Below, in pieces: positions 8,956 through 22,211 of a stretch of DNA of 62,116 nucleotides. The stretch is from Moraxella pluranimalium (GTDB lineage: Bacteria; Pseudomonadota; Gammaproteobacteria; Pseudomonadales; Moraxellaceae), in NCBI RefSeq assembly GCF_002014825.1, contig NZ_MUYU01000035.1, positions 1-62,116 on the forward strand. The letters run 5' to 3'. Within the stretch, counting starts at the first letter, position 1. Each line of letters begins with the position of its first letter. The translations under genes and the position numbers were made by a program. The notes under the pieces are model-generated. The model was given only the letters and a program-made list of their open reading frames with translations, was not told the origin of the DNA and did not search any database.

Positions 8956-10365
8956 CTATTTACCAATACAAAAACTGGAGAAAATCTTACCCAAAAGCTC
9001 ATCAGCACTGACTTGTCCTGTAATCTCACCCAATGCTTGCTGAGACAGTCTTAGGCTTTCGGCAACCAATTCGCCTGCACGATAATACACCAGTTGCTCA
9101 TGCGCTTCTTGGGCGTATTGGCGAGCACGCTTGAGCGCATCGATGTGTCTGGTGCGTGCGATTAGGCTATTTTCTGGTGGATGAAAACCAACTTTATCGC
9201 CAAGCACCTGTATCAGCTCATCGATGCCTTGTTTTGTTTCACATGAAACATAGGCATGGCTCGGCTGTTGGCATTGTTGATTGCTTGTTCCATGTGAAAC
9301 AGTTTGATTATCTGCTAGTAGGTCGCATTTATTGGCAACCATAATCAATTTTTGGTCCAAAATCGCTTGAATATCACCATCCACACCCACCGAAAACAGC
9401 TCTTTGGCAAGTGCAATCGGGTCTGTCTCACGGCTAACATCATAGACCATCAACAGCACATCGGCTTTATTAATCGCATCACGAGCACGAGCGATACCGA
9501 TTTGTTCCACTTTATCTGTGGTATCACGCAGTCCTGCCGTGTCGGTCAGATGCACGGTCAAGCCACCAAGCACAAGGGTTTCTTCGAGCGTATCTCGGGT
9601 CGTACCTGCAATATCTGTCACGATGGCACGATCTGTACCTGCTAGGCGGTTGAGCAGGCTTGATTTGCCGGCATTGGGCTTGCCAGCAAGCACAACATGA
9701 ACGCCATCTCTGAGTAGCTGACCTTGCTTGGCGGTCGCCAAAATCTCATCAATACCTGATAGCACCTGATTGAGTCGAGTTTCAATCACGCCATCGCTCA
9801 AAAAATCCACATCTTCTTCGTCGGGGAAGTCGATTGCCGCTTCTACATACAATCTTAGATGTGTCAAATCATCTACCAAGCCATTGATTTTGTTAGAAAA
9901 TTCACCAGTCAATGAACGGATGGCGCTGCTTGCTTGGGCAACTGAAGTAGCAGCGATGGCATCACTGATGGCTTCGGCTTGCACCAAGTCAATCTTATCA
10001 TTTTCAAAAGCACGCAGTGAAAACTCACCTGCGGTAGCCTGCCTTGCGCCAAGCTCAAACAAGCGGTCGAGCAATAGGTTTTGGAGCACCATACCACCAT
10101 GCCCCTGTAGCTCGACCACATCTTCGCCAGTGAATGAGTGCGGCGCTTGAAAATAAATCACCACCCCTTCATCAATGATGCCGTCAGCACCAAAAAAACC
10201 GCCAAAATGTGCATATCTGGGCGTCAGATGCTCACGGCGAGTGATGGCACAACCAATCTTGTAAGCACTCTTGCCCGATAGGCGAATCACCCCCACACCC
10301 CCTTGTCCAATGGGCGTAGCGATGGCGGCGATGGTCGGCTGTTGTTCTAATTGTTTGCTTGTCAT
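8956..10365 (-). CDS. mnmE: tRNA modification GTPase MnmE
   Basis: A 469-residue protein that, with MnmG, installs 5-carboxymethylaminomethyl groups on wobble U34. It has an N-terminal formyl-THF-binding domain (IAAIATPIGQGGVGVIRLSG), then an inserted G domain with GKPNAGKSSLLN, DIAGTTRDT, DTAGLRDT and NKCD, and the obligatory C-terminal CIGK. A TTG six codons upstream (10383) with AAAGG before it is an alternative start. Two parS-like sites (9235, 9286) sit in a G-domain insert of low conservation. Confidence 0.95.
   Translation of the reverse strand: MTSKQLEQQPTIAAIATPIGQGGVGVIRLSGKSAYKIGCAITRREHLTPRYAHFGGFFGADGIIDEGVVIYFQAPHSFTGEDVVELQGHGGMVLQNLLLDRLFELGARQATAGEFSLRAFENDKIDLVQAEAISDAIAATSVAQASSAIRSLTGEFSNKINGLVDDLTHLRLYVEAAIDFPDEEDVDFLSDGVIETRLNQVLSGIDEILATAKQGQLLRDGVHVVLAGKPNAGKSSLLNRLAGTDRAIVTDIAGTTRDTLEETLVLGGLTVHLTDTAGLRDTTDKVEQIGIARARDAINKADVLLMVYDVSRETDPIALAKELFSVGVDGDIQAILDQKLIMVANKCDLLADNQTVSHGTSNQQCQQPSHAYVSCETKQGIDELIQVLGDKVGFHPPENSLIARTRHIDALKRARQYAQEAHEQLVYYRAGELVAESLRLSQQALGEITGQVSADELLGKIFSSFCIGK
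9235..9250. promoter_or_regulatory. parS-like ParB binding site inside mnmE
   Basis: TGTTTCACATGAAACA, one mismatch to consensus. It is 35 bp from a second site at 9286, both in the poorly conserved loop after NKCD. Confidence 0.8.
9286..9301. promoter_or_regulatory. parS-like ParB binding site inside mnmE
   Basis: TGTTCCATGTGAAACA, two mismatches to consensus. It pairs with the site at 9235. Confidence 0.72.
9424..9439. promoter_or_regulatory. Degenerate parS-like remnant inside mnmE
   Basis: TGTCTCACGGCTAACA has four mismatches to the ParB consensus and encodes VSRET on the minus strand. Probably decayed or coincidental. Confidence 0.2.
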
Positions 10366-10445
10366 ATCAAATACCGATGCCAAAGTTAACCTTTTATTTT
10401 ATCACTTTTATGATTATAAGGGGAAATTTTACAACTAAATTCCCA

Positions 10446-10480
10446 TAAAAAAAATCCCGCAAAGCATCACTTTGCGGGAT
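10446..10480 (-). terminator. Rho-independent terminator after yidC
   Basis: ATCCCGCAAAG (10454-10464), a 5-nt loop and CTTTGCGGGAT (10470-10480) form a perfect 11-bp stem. On the minus strand it is followed by a run of eight T. It closes the rpmH-rnpA-yidD-yidC unit. Confidence 0.92.
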
Positions 10481-10496
10481 GGATGGCTACTAAATA

Positions 10497-12125
10497 TCAG
10501 CCACGCGCTTGCATTTGTTTTTCGACACGCTTATTCACAATGTGCTGATGCGTCATGCTAAACAGGTTATTCACCGTCCAGTACAGCACAAGGCCTGCCG
10601 GGAACCACAGCATAAACACCGCAAATACCACTGGCAAAATTTTCATCATTTTTGCCTGCATTGGGTCGGTTGGTTGTGGGTTTAGCAGCTGCTGCACAAA
10701 CATAGTCACACCCATAAAAATCGGCAAAATAAACCATGGGTCCATCGCAGATAGGTCGGTAATCCAGCCAATCCACGGTGCATGACGAAGTTCCACCGAC
10801 TCAACAAGCATCCAGTACAAACCTAGGAAAATCGGCATCTGAATCAAAATCGGCAAACAGCCCGCCATCGGATTGACTTTTTCGTCACGATACAGCTGCA
10901 TCATCTCTTGGCTCATCGCCATACGGTCATCGCCGTGCTTATCCTTGAGTGCTTGTAGTTTTGGTGCGATGGCACGCATTTTCGCCATTGATACATAGCT
11001 TTTGTTTGATAGCCAAAACAGGGCGATTTTGATAATCAAGGTCAAGACCACGATTGACCATCCCCAGTTACCGATGAATTTATGGATATTGTCCAAGATG
11101 GTAAATAGCACTTTTGAGATTGGCCAAAGCAGACCATAATCCACCGTCTTATTCAAGCCTTCAGCCACAGGCGCAAGCTCTTTTTGGACTTTTGGGCCAG
11201 CGTACAAGGTGCTGTCTAGCTCGATTTGCTTACCGCTTGCAACAGTGACTGGCGTCTTATAGCCGATGTAGTTTTCGTTTGCCGTACTGCGACTAAAGAA
11301 AGTGGCGCTGTAATTTTTTGGCGTCCAAGCAGAAACAAAGTAATGCTGCACAACGCCCACCCAGCCTTTGTCGCTTGTGACATTGAGCTCACCATCATTA
11401 AAGTTGCTAAATTTTAGCTTATTATACGGCTCATCAGGCGTACCCCAAGCACCACCCAAATAGGTCGCCATGCCCATCATGCCTTTGTCAGACAAGCCTG
11501 GGTCAGCGCTGTTGTCACGCTTAAGCTGAGTGTGTAGCTCACCTGCCCAATTATTAGATGAAGTATTGGCGATGGTATGCTTAACCGCAATCGGGTATTG
11601 ATCTTTGGTAAAGGTATAAGTCTTGGTGACACTGATGCCGTTATTTTCGTAAGTCAGCGGGACAACCAGCGTATCACCCGTCATCTGATAGCTGTCTTGG
11701 GCAGCGCTATATTTGGCACGACCATTTGGCGTATCCACACCATCACCCACCACCATCGTTTGGGCGACATAGGTGCGAGCGCTGTCGCTTTCGAGTAGGA
11801 CAAATGGCTGATCGCTACCTTTGGTTGCGGGGTATTGCTTGAGCGCTGCATAGACGATATCACCGCCATTGGTATCAATCTTGATATCATAGCGATCCGT
11901 TGAGACGCTGATTAGCTTGCCATCAGCACTTTGGGCGGTTGGGGTCGCACCTGCCACTGCTGGCACATCGCCAGTTTGCGCAGCAACCACATCACTACCA
12001 CTGGTCTGCGTTGCCACAGGCTGTGTCGCAGGCTGTCCTGCATAATCATCACGCCAAGCAAGCACCAACAAATACGAGGTGATTAGCATCGCCACGATGA
12101 TCAAAATCCGAAGAATTTTTTGCAT
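10497..12125 (-). CDS. yidC: Membrane protein insertase YidC
   Basis: A 542-residue inner-membrane insertase. The first helix (MQKILRILIIVAMLITSYLL) is followed by a large periplasmic domain (about residues 35-340). Then comes the five-helix insertase core, starting around DYGLLWPISKVLFTILDNIH and including NPMAGCLPILIQMPIFLGLY, which is typical of Gram-negative YidC. The start is chosen at MQKIL, with AGGA upstream. It belongs to the conserved rpmH-rnpA-yidD-yidC cluster beside the origin. Confidence 0.95.
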   Translation of the reverse strand: MQKILRILIIVAMLITSYLLVLAWRDDYAGQPATQPVATQTSGSDVVAAQTGDVPAVAGATPTAQSADGKLISVSTDRYDIKIDTNGGDIVYAALKQYPATKGSDQPFVLLESDSARTYVAQTMVVGDGVDTPNGRAKYSAAQDSYQMTGDTLVVPLTYENNGISVTKTYTFTKDQYPIAVKHTIANTSSNNWAGELHTQLKRDNSADPGLSDKGMMGMATYLGGAWGTPDEPYNKLKFSNFNDGELNVTSDKGWVGVVQHYFVSAWTPKNYSATFFSRSTANENYIGYKTPVTVASGKQIELDSTLYAGPKVQKELAPVAEGLNKTVDYGLLWPISKVLFTILDNIHKFIGNWGWSIVVLTLIIKIALFWLSNKSYVSMAKMRAIAPKLQALKDKHGDDRMAMSQEMMQLYRDEKVNPMAGCLPILIQMPIFLGLYWMLVESVELRHAPWIGWITDLSAMDPWFILPIFMGVTMFVQQLLNPQPTDPMQAKMMKILPVVFAVFMLWFPAGLVLYWTVNNLFSMTHQHIVNKRVEKQMQARG

Positions 12126-12281
12126 AGAGATAAATCCTAAATATGCCAAAGACACCACAAACCCAGCGGTTTATAGGTCAAAACCATGAATTCCTTAAAC
12201 AAACCCTTTATTGTACTAAAAAAGCAGTCAAAATCCTAGATTTTATTGCCAAGACCTTGATTTTTTGGGTAATTTCATCCG

Positions 12282-12617
12282 CTAAGCATGCTTTTGTAGA
12301 TAGATATTCAGCCGTGAACCATAAAATAGACGGTCCACATACACCCCACGCACCTGCGCCATCCACCTGATATTAGCAGGTTGATACCGCCAGCGATACA
12401 ACGGCAACGGCACAAAATCTACCCCAGAGCCACCCCATGGATGACAGCTGGCCACACGGCGTATGGTCAGTAGCAGTCCCCGATAAGCGCCATGCCACAA
12501 AATCGCCTGCCGACCATAGCTTGAACAAGTCGGATAATAGCGACATCTGGGCGCTATCATAGGGCTCAGATATCGCTGATATAGCCGAATGACAGCTAGC
12601 AGGAAATTTTTTATCAT
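12282..12617 (-). CDS. yidD: Membrane protein insertion efficiency factor YidD
   Basis: A 111-residue protein with the family core YQRYLSPMIAPRCRYYPTCSSYGRQAI, then the HPWGGSGVDFVPLP region, which matches the usual CHPWxxGGxDPVP motif only partly. Its small size, amphipathic N-terminal helix and place between rnpA and yidC all fit. The C-terminal 25 residues are less conserved-looking. It starts 22 bp after the rnpA stop. Confidence 0.9.
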   Translation of the reverse strand: MIKNFLLAVIRLYQRYLSPMIAPRCRYYPTCSSYGRQAILWHGAYRGLLLTIRRVASCHPWGGSGVDFVPLPLYRWRYQPANIRWMAQVRGVYVDRLFYGSRLNIYLQKHA

Positions 12618-12638
12618 ATCTAATCAATTCACCAACAA

Positions 12639-13004
12639 TCAACTTGGTTTGCTTGGATACATCTTTTTAAGTTTACTAAACATAACAGCGAGCTCGGCAC
12701 CGATGTCATATGTTTTGTCATAGCGTTTTTTGACAATCAATACCAAATCCACATCAGCAAGCCCAGATTTATTCAATCGAAACTGTTCGCGCGTCAGACG
12801 CTTGAGTCGATTGCGGTCGGTGGCGTTTTTCAGCTTTTTTTTGGTGATAGCAAGCCCAAGCCTTGGCAGAGTTTCACCTTGAGCGATGAATAATAACAAA
12901 TGCTCGCCGTGAATTTTTTTGATTGGTGCATCAAACACCGCTTGGAACTGCGCAGGTGTTAATAAACGGTCTTTTTTTTGGAAACAAACATCACTAACTG
13001 TCAT
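12639..13004 (-). CDS. rnpA: Ribonuclease P protein component
   Basis: A 121-residue basic protein that binds the RNase P RNA and matures tRNA 5' ends. It shows KKDRLLTPAQFQAVFDAP at the start and the RNR motif in ATDRNRLKRLTREQFRLN. The ATG at 13004 is preferred: longer readings to 13037 or 13088 add non-family residues, and 13088 would lie at the rpmH terminator hairpin. Confidence 0.92.
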   Translation of the reverse strand: MTVSDVCFQKKDRLLTPAQFQAVFDAPIKKIHGEHLLLFIAQGETLPRLGLAITKKKLKNATDRNRLKRLTREQFRLNKSGLADVDLVLIVKKRYDKTYDIGAELAVMFSKLKKMYPSKPS

Positions 13005-13086
13005 TTGGCATCCATAAGTACTGGGTAAATGGCTCATTGTAGCACGGCTTTGATGAGATGATGGCACTTTTGGGTGAAAAATGGGC

Positions 13087-13118
13087 AAAAAAAAGCACCG
13101 ACAATGTGTCAGGTGCTT
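13087..13118 (-). terminator. Hairpin terminator or attenuator after rpmH
   Basis: On the minus strand, AAGCACC, then GACA-CAT-TGTC, then GGTGCTT make a long stem followed by eight T. It lies between rpmH and rnpA and would lower rnpA expression relative to the ribosomal protein gene, with rnpA reached by read-through or its own promoter. Confidence 0.8.
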
Positions 13119-13137
13119 ATTTGCATCCGATGTGTAA

Positions 13138-13962
<825 letters not shown>

Positions 13963-15360
13963 ATGAATTTGTTTGAAGATGAGTTGGGGCACCATGAGCC
14001 AGCACATCCCGACGCTGATCGGGTGTGGCAACACTGCTTGTCTGAATTGCAGTTTTTGTTGCAAGAAAAGGATTATCGCCAATGGATTACGCCATTGACC
14101 GCCGAGCTCAATGATGGCGTGTTGACCCTGCTGACGCCTAATATGGTTTGGGTAAAGCACGTCAAAGAGCAGTATTTGGCACAAATCAAGGCATTGGCGA
14201 TTGCTTATGATCCGGCATTGGTGCAGGATGTGCGTGTTGAGATGGTGGTGAGCACCACACCAAGCCCAAAGGCAGTGGCGCAAAAAAGTACGGCACAAAA
14301 GATCAAAACCGCAGGTGCGGTTGGCGAAGGTTTGCCGGTTGAAGCGGCTTTTACTTTTGATGGATTTGTCAAGGGTAAATCAAATGCGTTGGCGTACAAT
14401 GCGTGCAATGAATTATCCAAAAAAGACAATAAACATCACTACGGCCCGATTTTTATTTATGGTTCATCAGGGCTTGGCAAGACGCATCTGATGCACGCTA
14501 TGGCGCATCGTTATCAAAAATATAATAAGCGCTATTGTTATTTTACCAAAGAGCATTTTTATAAGACGGTGCTTGAAGCGTTTCGAGATAGCAAGATTGA
14601 TCAATTTGTCAAAAATGTCTGCAAGGCGGATTTTTTGATACTTGATGATGTGCATATGTTTGATGGCAAACAAAGCCCCAAAGTCACGCAAATTTTGATG
14701 AATTTGTTTGATGAATTTTCTAAGGGTAATGCCAAGCAGGTGGTGCTAGCATCAGATCGACCGCCGTCGCAGATGCTAAGCTTTGGCGATCGCAATATTT
14801 CTCGCCTATCAGGGGGATTGCTACTTGCGATTGAGCCGCCTGATATGGAGATGCGTGTGCAGATCCTTGAGAAAAAAGCAAGCATCCTAAATCTTGAGTT
14901 GCCACGTGATTGTGCGATTTTTATGGCGCAAAATTTGCCGCCCGATGTGCGTGGGCTAGAAGGGGCATTGAAGCGAGTTCAGCTGTCTGCTGATGTGCTA
15001 CGCAATGAGCCGGTGACGATGGCGCTGGTTCGAGATGCCATCAAAGATCAGGTGCAGGCACGTGCTCGAGCAATCAATGCCGAAGGTATTCGTGATTTGG
15101 TGGCGGAATTTTATCAAATTTCACCCAAAGACATGATGGGTAAAAAACGTGCTCGCAACATCGCTCGCCCACGACAAATGGCGATGGCACTCATCCGAGA
15201 GCTGACCCGTGATAGCTTTCCTGAGATTGGTCAGGTCTTTGGTGGTCGTGATCATACGACCGTGATGCACGCTTGCGAAAAAATCGAAGAGTTAAAATTA
15301 ACCGATCCGAGTGTCGAAAAAGATTACCACTCGCTCAAGATGATGTTAGAATATGTGTAA
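13963..15360 (+). CDS. dnaA: Chromosomal replication initiator DnaA
   Basis: A 465-residue initiator ATPase. Domain I is at the N-terminus (WQHCLSELQFLLQEKDYRQWI) and a linker covers about residues 85-125. The AAA+ domain has Walker A GSSGLGKTHLMHA and Walker B FLILDDVHMF. The C-terminal DnaA-box-binding helix-turn-helix contains GRDHTTVMHACEKI. AGGAAA precedes the ATG. It heads the dnaA-dnaN-recF-gyrB series, with DnaA boxes directly upstream that also allow autoregulation. Confidence 0.97.
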   Translation: MNLFEDELGHHEPAHPDADRVWQHCLSELQFLLQEKDYRQWITPLTAELNDGVLTLLTPNMVWVKHVKEQYLAQIKALAIAYDPALVQDVRVEMVVSTTPSPKAVAQKSTAQKIKTAGAVGEGLPVEAAFTFDGFVKGKSNALAYNACNELSKKDNKHHYGPIFIYGSSGLGKTHLMHAMAHRYQKYNKRYCYFTKEHFYKTVLEAFRDSKIDQFVKNVCKADFLILDDVHMFDGKQSPKVTQILMNLFDEFSKGNAKQVVLASDRPPSQMLSFGDRNISRLSGGLLLAIEPPDMEMRVQILEKKASILNLELPRDCAIFMAQNLPPDVRGLEGALKRVQLSADVLRNEPVTMALVRDAIKDQVQARARAINAEGIRDLVAEFYQISPKDMMGKKRARNIARPRQMAMALIRELTRDSFPEIGQVFGGRDHTTVMHACEKIEELKLTDPSVEKDYHSLKMMLEYV

Positions 15361-15401
15361 TGCCTGTATTGGCAAATCATAATAAAGAACAGTGAGTTTT
15401 T

Positions 15402-16559
15402 ATGAAATTATCCATTAACCGAGAGCTGCTCATCAAGGCGATTAATTTGGTGGTCAAGGCAGCGGATAAGCGCCATCGTTTTGTGATTTTGGGCAATATC
15501 AAATTGGTGCTCGAAGAAGGGTTTTTGACCTTGACGGCATCGGATTTGGAGCTGGAGCTCACCACCCGTTTTGCTATTCCGGCGGGGGCGTGTGTGCAAG
15601 CAGGGGCGACGACATTGCCTGCTGAGATGTTCTTTAACATCTGTAAATCACTGTCCGAAGATATGGTGGTGGTCGATGCGCCAGAAGGCACTAACCGCTG
15701 TCTGATTACCAGTGGCAAGGGTAAATATACGCTAAGCACCCTACCTGCGCAGGATTTTCCAAGTATCGGCACAGCTGTGCCGTCCAGCGTCGTCAAAATC
15801 AGCCAAGGCGATTTAACCAGTCTCATCCATCATACCCGCTTTGCAATGGCGACCCAAGATGTGCGTCATTATCTCACCGGTATGCTGTTTGAAATCAACG
15901 AAAGCAAGCTCACCGCAGTTGCCACCGATGGTCATCGCTTGGCGGTTGCGCACCGCTTATTGTCTGACAGCTACGCCACAAGCCAAGTGATTATCCCGGG
16001 TAAGGCAGTAGCCGAGCTTGAGCGTCTATTGCTTGAGCTTGCCAAGACCACAGATGATGCCAATTTGGTCGGATTGGGCTTTGATGAAGAATTTTTGCAA
16101 GTGGCGCTGACCTTGACCGACGAAGAGAGTCAAGCGCAGCTGGATGTCAGCCTATCAGCTCGCTTGATTGAAGGCAAATTCCCTGACTATCGCCGAGTGC
16201 TACCGACCAATAATGATAAGATTGCAAGCTTTGATAAAGAAGAAGCGGTGGATGTACTGCGTCGTATTTCGGTGCTCAATAGCAAAGAAGTGCCCGGTGT
16301 GATGCTAGGATTTGCTGCTCAAGATGTCTGCCAAGTGGGTGTGCACAACAAAAATCACGGTGACGCCGAAGAAGTGCTTGCGGTGAATTTTAGCGGTGAG
16401 CCAATCGAGCTATCATTTAACGAATCCTACCTACGAGCGGTGCTTAATGTGCTCGATGGGCAAATCCGCCTTGAGATGAATCAGCCAAGCTCGCCGGTGC
16501 TGATTTATCAAATCGGTGATGAGCTGCATCAATATGTCGTGATGCCAATGCGTGTGTAG
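15402..16559 (+). CDS. dnaN: DNA polymerase III beta sliding clamp
   Basis: A 385-residue processivity clamp, opening MKLSINRELLIKAINLVVKA and ending YVVMPMRV; the terminal MPMR(V/L) contributes to the partner-binding cleft. Length is slightly above the usual 366-ish residues of gammaproteobacteria because of a few loop insertions (for example around residue 210 and residue 310). It lies 41 bp after dnaA and 2 bp before recF, so co-transcription is likely. Confidence 0.96.
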   Translation: MKLSINRELLIKAINLVVKAADKRHRFVILGNIKLVLEEGFLTLTASDLELELTTRFAIPAGACVQAGATTLPAEMFFNICKSLSEDMVVVDAPEGTNRCLITSGKGKYTLSTLPAQDFPSIGTAVPSSVVKISQGDLTSLIHHTRFAMATQDVRHYLTGMLFEINESKLTAVATDGHRLAVAHRLLSDSYATSQVIIPGKAVAELERLLLELAKTTDDANLVGLGFDEEFLQVALTLTDEESQAQLDVSLSARLIEGKFPDYRRVLPTNNDKIASFDKEEAVDVLRRISVLNSKEVPGVMLGFAAQDVCQVGVHNKNHGDAEEVLAVNFSGEPIELSFNESYLRAVLNVLDGQIRLEMNQPSSPVLIYQIGDELHQYVVMPMRV

Positions 16560-16561
16560 TT

Positions 16562-17764
16562 GTGATTGACCGCATCCACATTCATCATTTGAGAAATTTA
16601 AGCCAAGCTTCACTATCATTTGCTAAGTGCAATTTGATTTTTGGGGATAATGGCAGTGGCAAGACATCGCTGTTAGAAGCGGTGTTTTTGCTGTCTCGGG
16701 GCAAAAGCTTTCGCCATCATGAGCCCAAGCGCTATATCAGTCATCACCAGCAAGCGTGCACCATCTGGGCAAGCACCAATTTTCAAGAGCAGTGTACCCT
16801 TGCCATCCAAAAACAGCTGGATGGCACAGGTAAATCTGATACTTTATTAAAATTTAATGAACAAACCGCCCAAAGCCAAAGTGTGCTCAGCTTTCATCTG
16901 CCGACGGTGCTGATTGACCCAAGTAGCATGAGCCTACTTGATGAAGGTAGCGGCAGCCGTCGGCAACTGCTCGATTGGCTTGCGTTTCACGTGAAACCTG
17001 AATTTTATCATCAGTGGCTACAGTATCAGCGACTGCTTAAGCAGCGCAACAGCCTACTTAAGTACCCTAATATCCAGCATCGCATCAATGAGCTGACAGC
17101 GTGGGATGTGCAGTTATCGCACTATGCGCAGGCGCTGCACGAGCATCGTGTGTCGATGTTTGATGAATGGCAAGTGGTGTTCGCTCAGATGGTAACAAAG
17201 CTATTACCAAATTATGCGGACAAAATCAGCCTGCAATACTTGGCAGGATTTGATACCACTCAGCCACTATCACAAACCCTGTCCGCTCGGGTGATGCAGG
17301 ATATTGAGCTTGGCTATACTCGCATCGGTGCGCATCGTGCTGATGTCGGCGTGATACTCAAAACCACCAATGATGACGGGCAAAAACTGCGTGAACAAGC
17401 CACACACATCCTATCTCGTGGCGAAAAAAAACTTCTCATCACCGCCTTGCGCCTATCACAATTAAGCTTGATTTGCACCCTACTTAGTCAAGGCAAATCC
17501 GCCATCACCCACCCACCTGTGGTGCTGATTGATGATATCGATGCCGAGCTTGATGATGCCGCCACCAATATCTTGCTTGATACTGTGCTATCTTTGCCTT
17601 GCCAAAGTATCATCAGTACGCTCAACGCTGATATCCATAGTCAAATCCTGATGCATCTACAGACGCTTGAGCAGTCAAGTGACCTGCCTAATTCTCAAAC
17701 TGCCACCAGTTATAAAATGTTTCATGTGAAACAAGGTGAGTTTGCAGAAATTTATGCACAATAA
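16562..17764 (+). CDS. recF: DNA replication and repair protein RecF
   Basis: A 400-residue SMC-like ATPase that helps load RecA at gaps. It has Walker A FGDNGSGKTSLLEA, the signature-like LSRGEKKLLITALRL, and Walker B VVLIDDIDAELD. It uses a GTG start 2 bp after the dnaN stop. It contains two parS-like sites: 16983 in mid-gene and 17718 near the 3' end, where the site is translated as MFHVKQ, probably a C-terminal extension tolerated because it carries a ParB site. Confidence 0.94.
   Translation: MIDRIHIHHLRNLSQASLSFAKCNLIFGDNGSGKTSLLEAVFLLSRGKSFRHHEPKRYISHHQQACTIWASTNFQEQCTLAIQKQLDGTGKSDTLLKFNEQTAQSQSVLSFHLPTVLIDPSSMSLLDEGSGSRRQLLDWLAFHVKPEFYHQWLQYQRLLKQRNSLLKYPNIQHRINELTAWDVQLSHYAQALHEHRVSMFDEWQVVFAQMVTKLLPNYADKISLQYLAGFDTTQPLSQTLSARVMQDIELGYTRIGAHRADVGVILKTTNDDGQKLREQATHILSRGEKKLLITALRLSQLSLICTLLSQGKSAITHPPVVLIDDIDAELDDAATNILLDTVLSLPCQSIISTLNADIHSQILMHLQTLEQSSDLPNSQTATSYKMFHVKQGEFAEIYAQ
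16983..16998. promoter_or_regulatory. parS-like ParB binding site inside recF
   Basis: CGTTTCACGTGAAACC keeps the perfect 14-bp palindromic core. It encodes FHVKP in recF. Confidence 0.8.
17718..17733. promoter_or_regulatory. parS-like ParB binding site at the 3' end of recF
   Basis: TGTTTCATGTGAAACA, one mismatch to consensus. It encodes MFHVKQ about 10 residues before the RecF C-terminus. Confidence 0.8.
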
Positions 17765-17925
17765 GCCTGTGGTTAAGTTGGGGTTGGTGCATCAAACCAC
17801 ACTTGTTATCGCACAAAAATTCCTACCGAAACCATCGCAGTTGCGGTGACTTTTAATAAAAAAAATGCTATAATGGCTGATAATTTTTTATTAATGATTT
17901 TGGGCAAAAATACCGCCCAGTCTAA

Positions 17926-20406
<2,481 letters not shown>

Positions 20407-20419
20407 TTTACCCAGTGTT

Positions 20420-20438
20420 GCCCAACGAGATGTTGGGC
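20420..20438 (+). terminator. Hairpin after gyrB, possible weak terminator
   Basis: GCCCAAC, a 5-nt loop and GTTGGGC form a 7-bp stem 14 bp after the stop. The following bases are only moderately T-rich, so termination would be weak. Confidence 0.5.
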
Positions 20439-20507
20439 ATTGCTTTACATTTATAATTTATCCTTAAATAATTTGCCATCATTCTTTTACTATCGCAGGA
20501 AAGACTC

Positions 20508-22067
20508 ATGACCAACATCACCCAAGACCGTATTTTAATTTTAGACTTTGGCTCACAATATAGCCAACTGATTGCCCGCCGAGTGCGTGAAGCAGGCGTA
20601 TATTCTGAAATGTATGCTTATGATATGTCAATCGAGGACATCAAAGCCTTTAATCCAAAAGGCATTATCTTATCAGGGGGGCCTGAAAGTGTCCATGAAG
20701 AAGGTAGCCCACGAGCACCAGAGATTGTGTTTAATTTAGGTGTACCTGTGCTTGGCATTTGCTATGGTTTCCAAACCATGTCTGAACAATTAGGCGGAAA
20801 AGTTGAAGCAGGTGATGTACATGAATTTGGCTATGCAGAAATTAATATCACCCATCAAGATGCTTTATTAAGCAAAGTCGGTGATGAAAAAAATCAATCT
20901 CAAGTGTGGATGAGTCATGGCGATAAAGTGGTGCGTTTACCTGAAGGGTTTAGCGTAACATCAAGCACGCCAAGCTGTCCTTATGCGTCTGCTAGTGATG
21001 AAACCCGTAAATTTTATGGCGTACAATTTCACCCAGAAGTCACGCATACTGCTAAAGGTACAGAATTGATTTCAAACTTTGTACATATTATTTGTGGTTG
21101 CGGTAATGCGTGGAATTCAGAAAATATTATTGAATTACGCATTAAACAACTCCAAGAGCAAATTGGTGACCAAAAAGTATTGCTAGGTTTATCAGGCGGT
21201 GTAGATTCATCGGTAGTAGCAGCCTTGTTACATCGTGCCATTGGCGACCAATTAACCTGTGTTTTTGTGGATAATGGCTTATTGCGTCTCAATGAAGGCG
21301 ACCAAGTCATGCAGATGTTTGCCGAAAATATGGGCATCCGTGTCATTCGTGCCGATGCAGAACAACGTTTCTTAACAGCATTGGCAGGTGTTACTGACCC
21401 TGAAGCTAAACGCAAAATTATTGGACGTGAATTTATTGAAGTATTTGCCGAAGAAGCCCGAAAATTAGATGGCGTAAAATTCTTAGCACAAGGAACGATT
21501 TACCCAGATGTGATTGAGTCAGCAGCCAGCAAACAAGGTAAAGCTCATGTGATTAAATCCCATCATAATGTGGGCGGATTACCTGATGATTTGGCATTTG
21601 AACTCGTTGAGCCATTGCGTGATTTATTTAAAGATGAAGTGCGTAAGCTTGGCGTGGCGCTTGGTATTCCACATCATATGATTTATCGTCATCCATTCCC
21701 AGGCCCAGGCTTAGGGGTGCGTATTTTGGGTGAAGTGAAAAAAGAATATGCTGATATTTTACGTTTAGCCGATGATATTTTTATGCAGGAGTTGCGTGCA
21801 AGTGGTTGGTATGATAAAACCGCCCAAGCCTTTGCCGTGTTCCAACCTGTAAAATCTGTTGGTGTGGTGGGCGATGGTCGCCGTTATGCATGGGTGATTG
21901 CCCTTCGTGCTGTTGAAACGGTAGATTTTATGACTGCTCGTTTTGCTCATTTACCATATGAATTGGTGGATAAAATCTCAACTCGCATTATGAATGAAAT
22001 TAAAGATGTTTCTCGTGTGGTGTATGATGTGAGTAGCAAACCGCCTGCAACGATTGAGTGGGAATGA
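20508..22067 (+). CDS. guaA: GMP synthase (glutamine-hydrolysing)
   Basis: A 519-residue enzyme converting XMP to GMP. The class I glutamine amidotransferase domain carries GICYGFQTM (nucleophilic Cys) and FHPEV (catalytic His). The ATP pyrophosphatase has [16 protein letters not shown], and the end PPATIEWE is the standard C-terminus. By eye the gene uses TTA for leucine and A/T-ending codons much more than gyrB or dnaN beside it, which suggests replacement by DNA from a lower-GC relative. It is flanked by its own terminator. Confidence 0.96.
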   Translation: MTNITQDRILILDFGSQYSQLIARRVREAGVYSEMYAYDMSIEDIKAFNPKGIILSGGPESVHEEGSPRAPEIVFNLGVPVLGICYGFQTMSEQLGGKVEAGDVHEFGYAEINITHQDALLSKVGDEKNQSQVWMSHGDKVVRLPEGFSVTSSTPSCPYASASDETRKFYGVQFHPEVTHTAKGTELISNFVHIICGCGNAWNSENIIELRIKQLQEQIGDQKVLLGLSGGVDSSVVAALLHRAIGDQLTCVFVDNGLLRLNEGDQVMQMFAENMGIRVIRADAEQRFLTALAGVTDPEAKRKIIGREFIEVFAEEARKLDGVKFLAQGTIYPDVIESAASKQGKAHVIKSHHNVGGLPDDLAFELVEPLRDLFKDEVRKLGVALGIPHHMIYRHPFPGPGLGVRILGEVKKEYADILRLADDIFMQELRASGWYDKTAQAFAVFQPVKSVGVVGDGRRYAWVIALRAVETVDFMTARFAHLPYELVDKISTRIMNEIKDVSRVVYDVSSKPPATIEWE

Positions 22068-22093
22068 TTGAACAACCTGGTTGATTAACCCGT

Positions 22094-22122
22094 AAAGGCA
22101 CCTTGGTTAAAAAGGTGTCTTT
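22094..22122 (+). terminator. Rho-independent terminator after guaA
   Basis: AAAGGCACCTT (22094-22104) pairs with AAGGTGTCTTT (22112-22122), 11 bp with one G-U, followed by ATTTATTG. Confidence 0.82.
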
Positions 22123-22211
22123 ATTTATTGTTGCTACATTTATTTTGCTTTGCAATCGGTTGAAATTGTGTTACTATAAATTAAGAGTTTATTACACTGT
22201 TTGGGGTAGGT

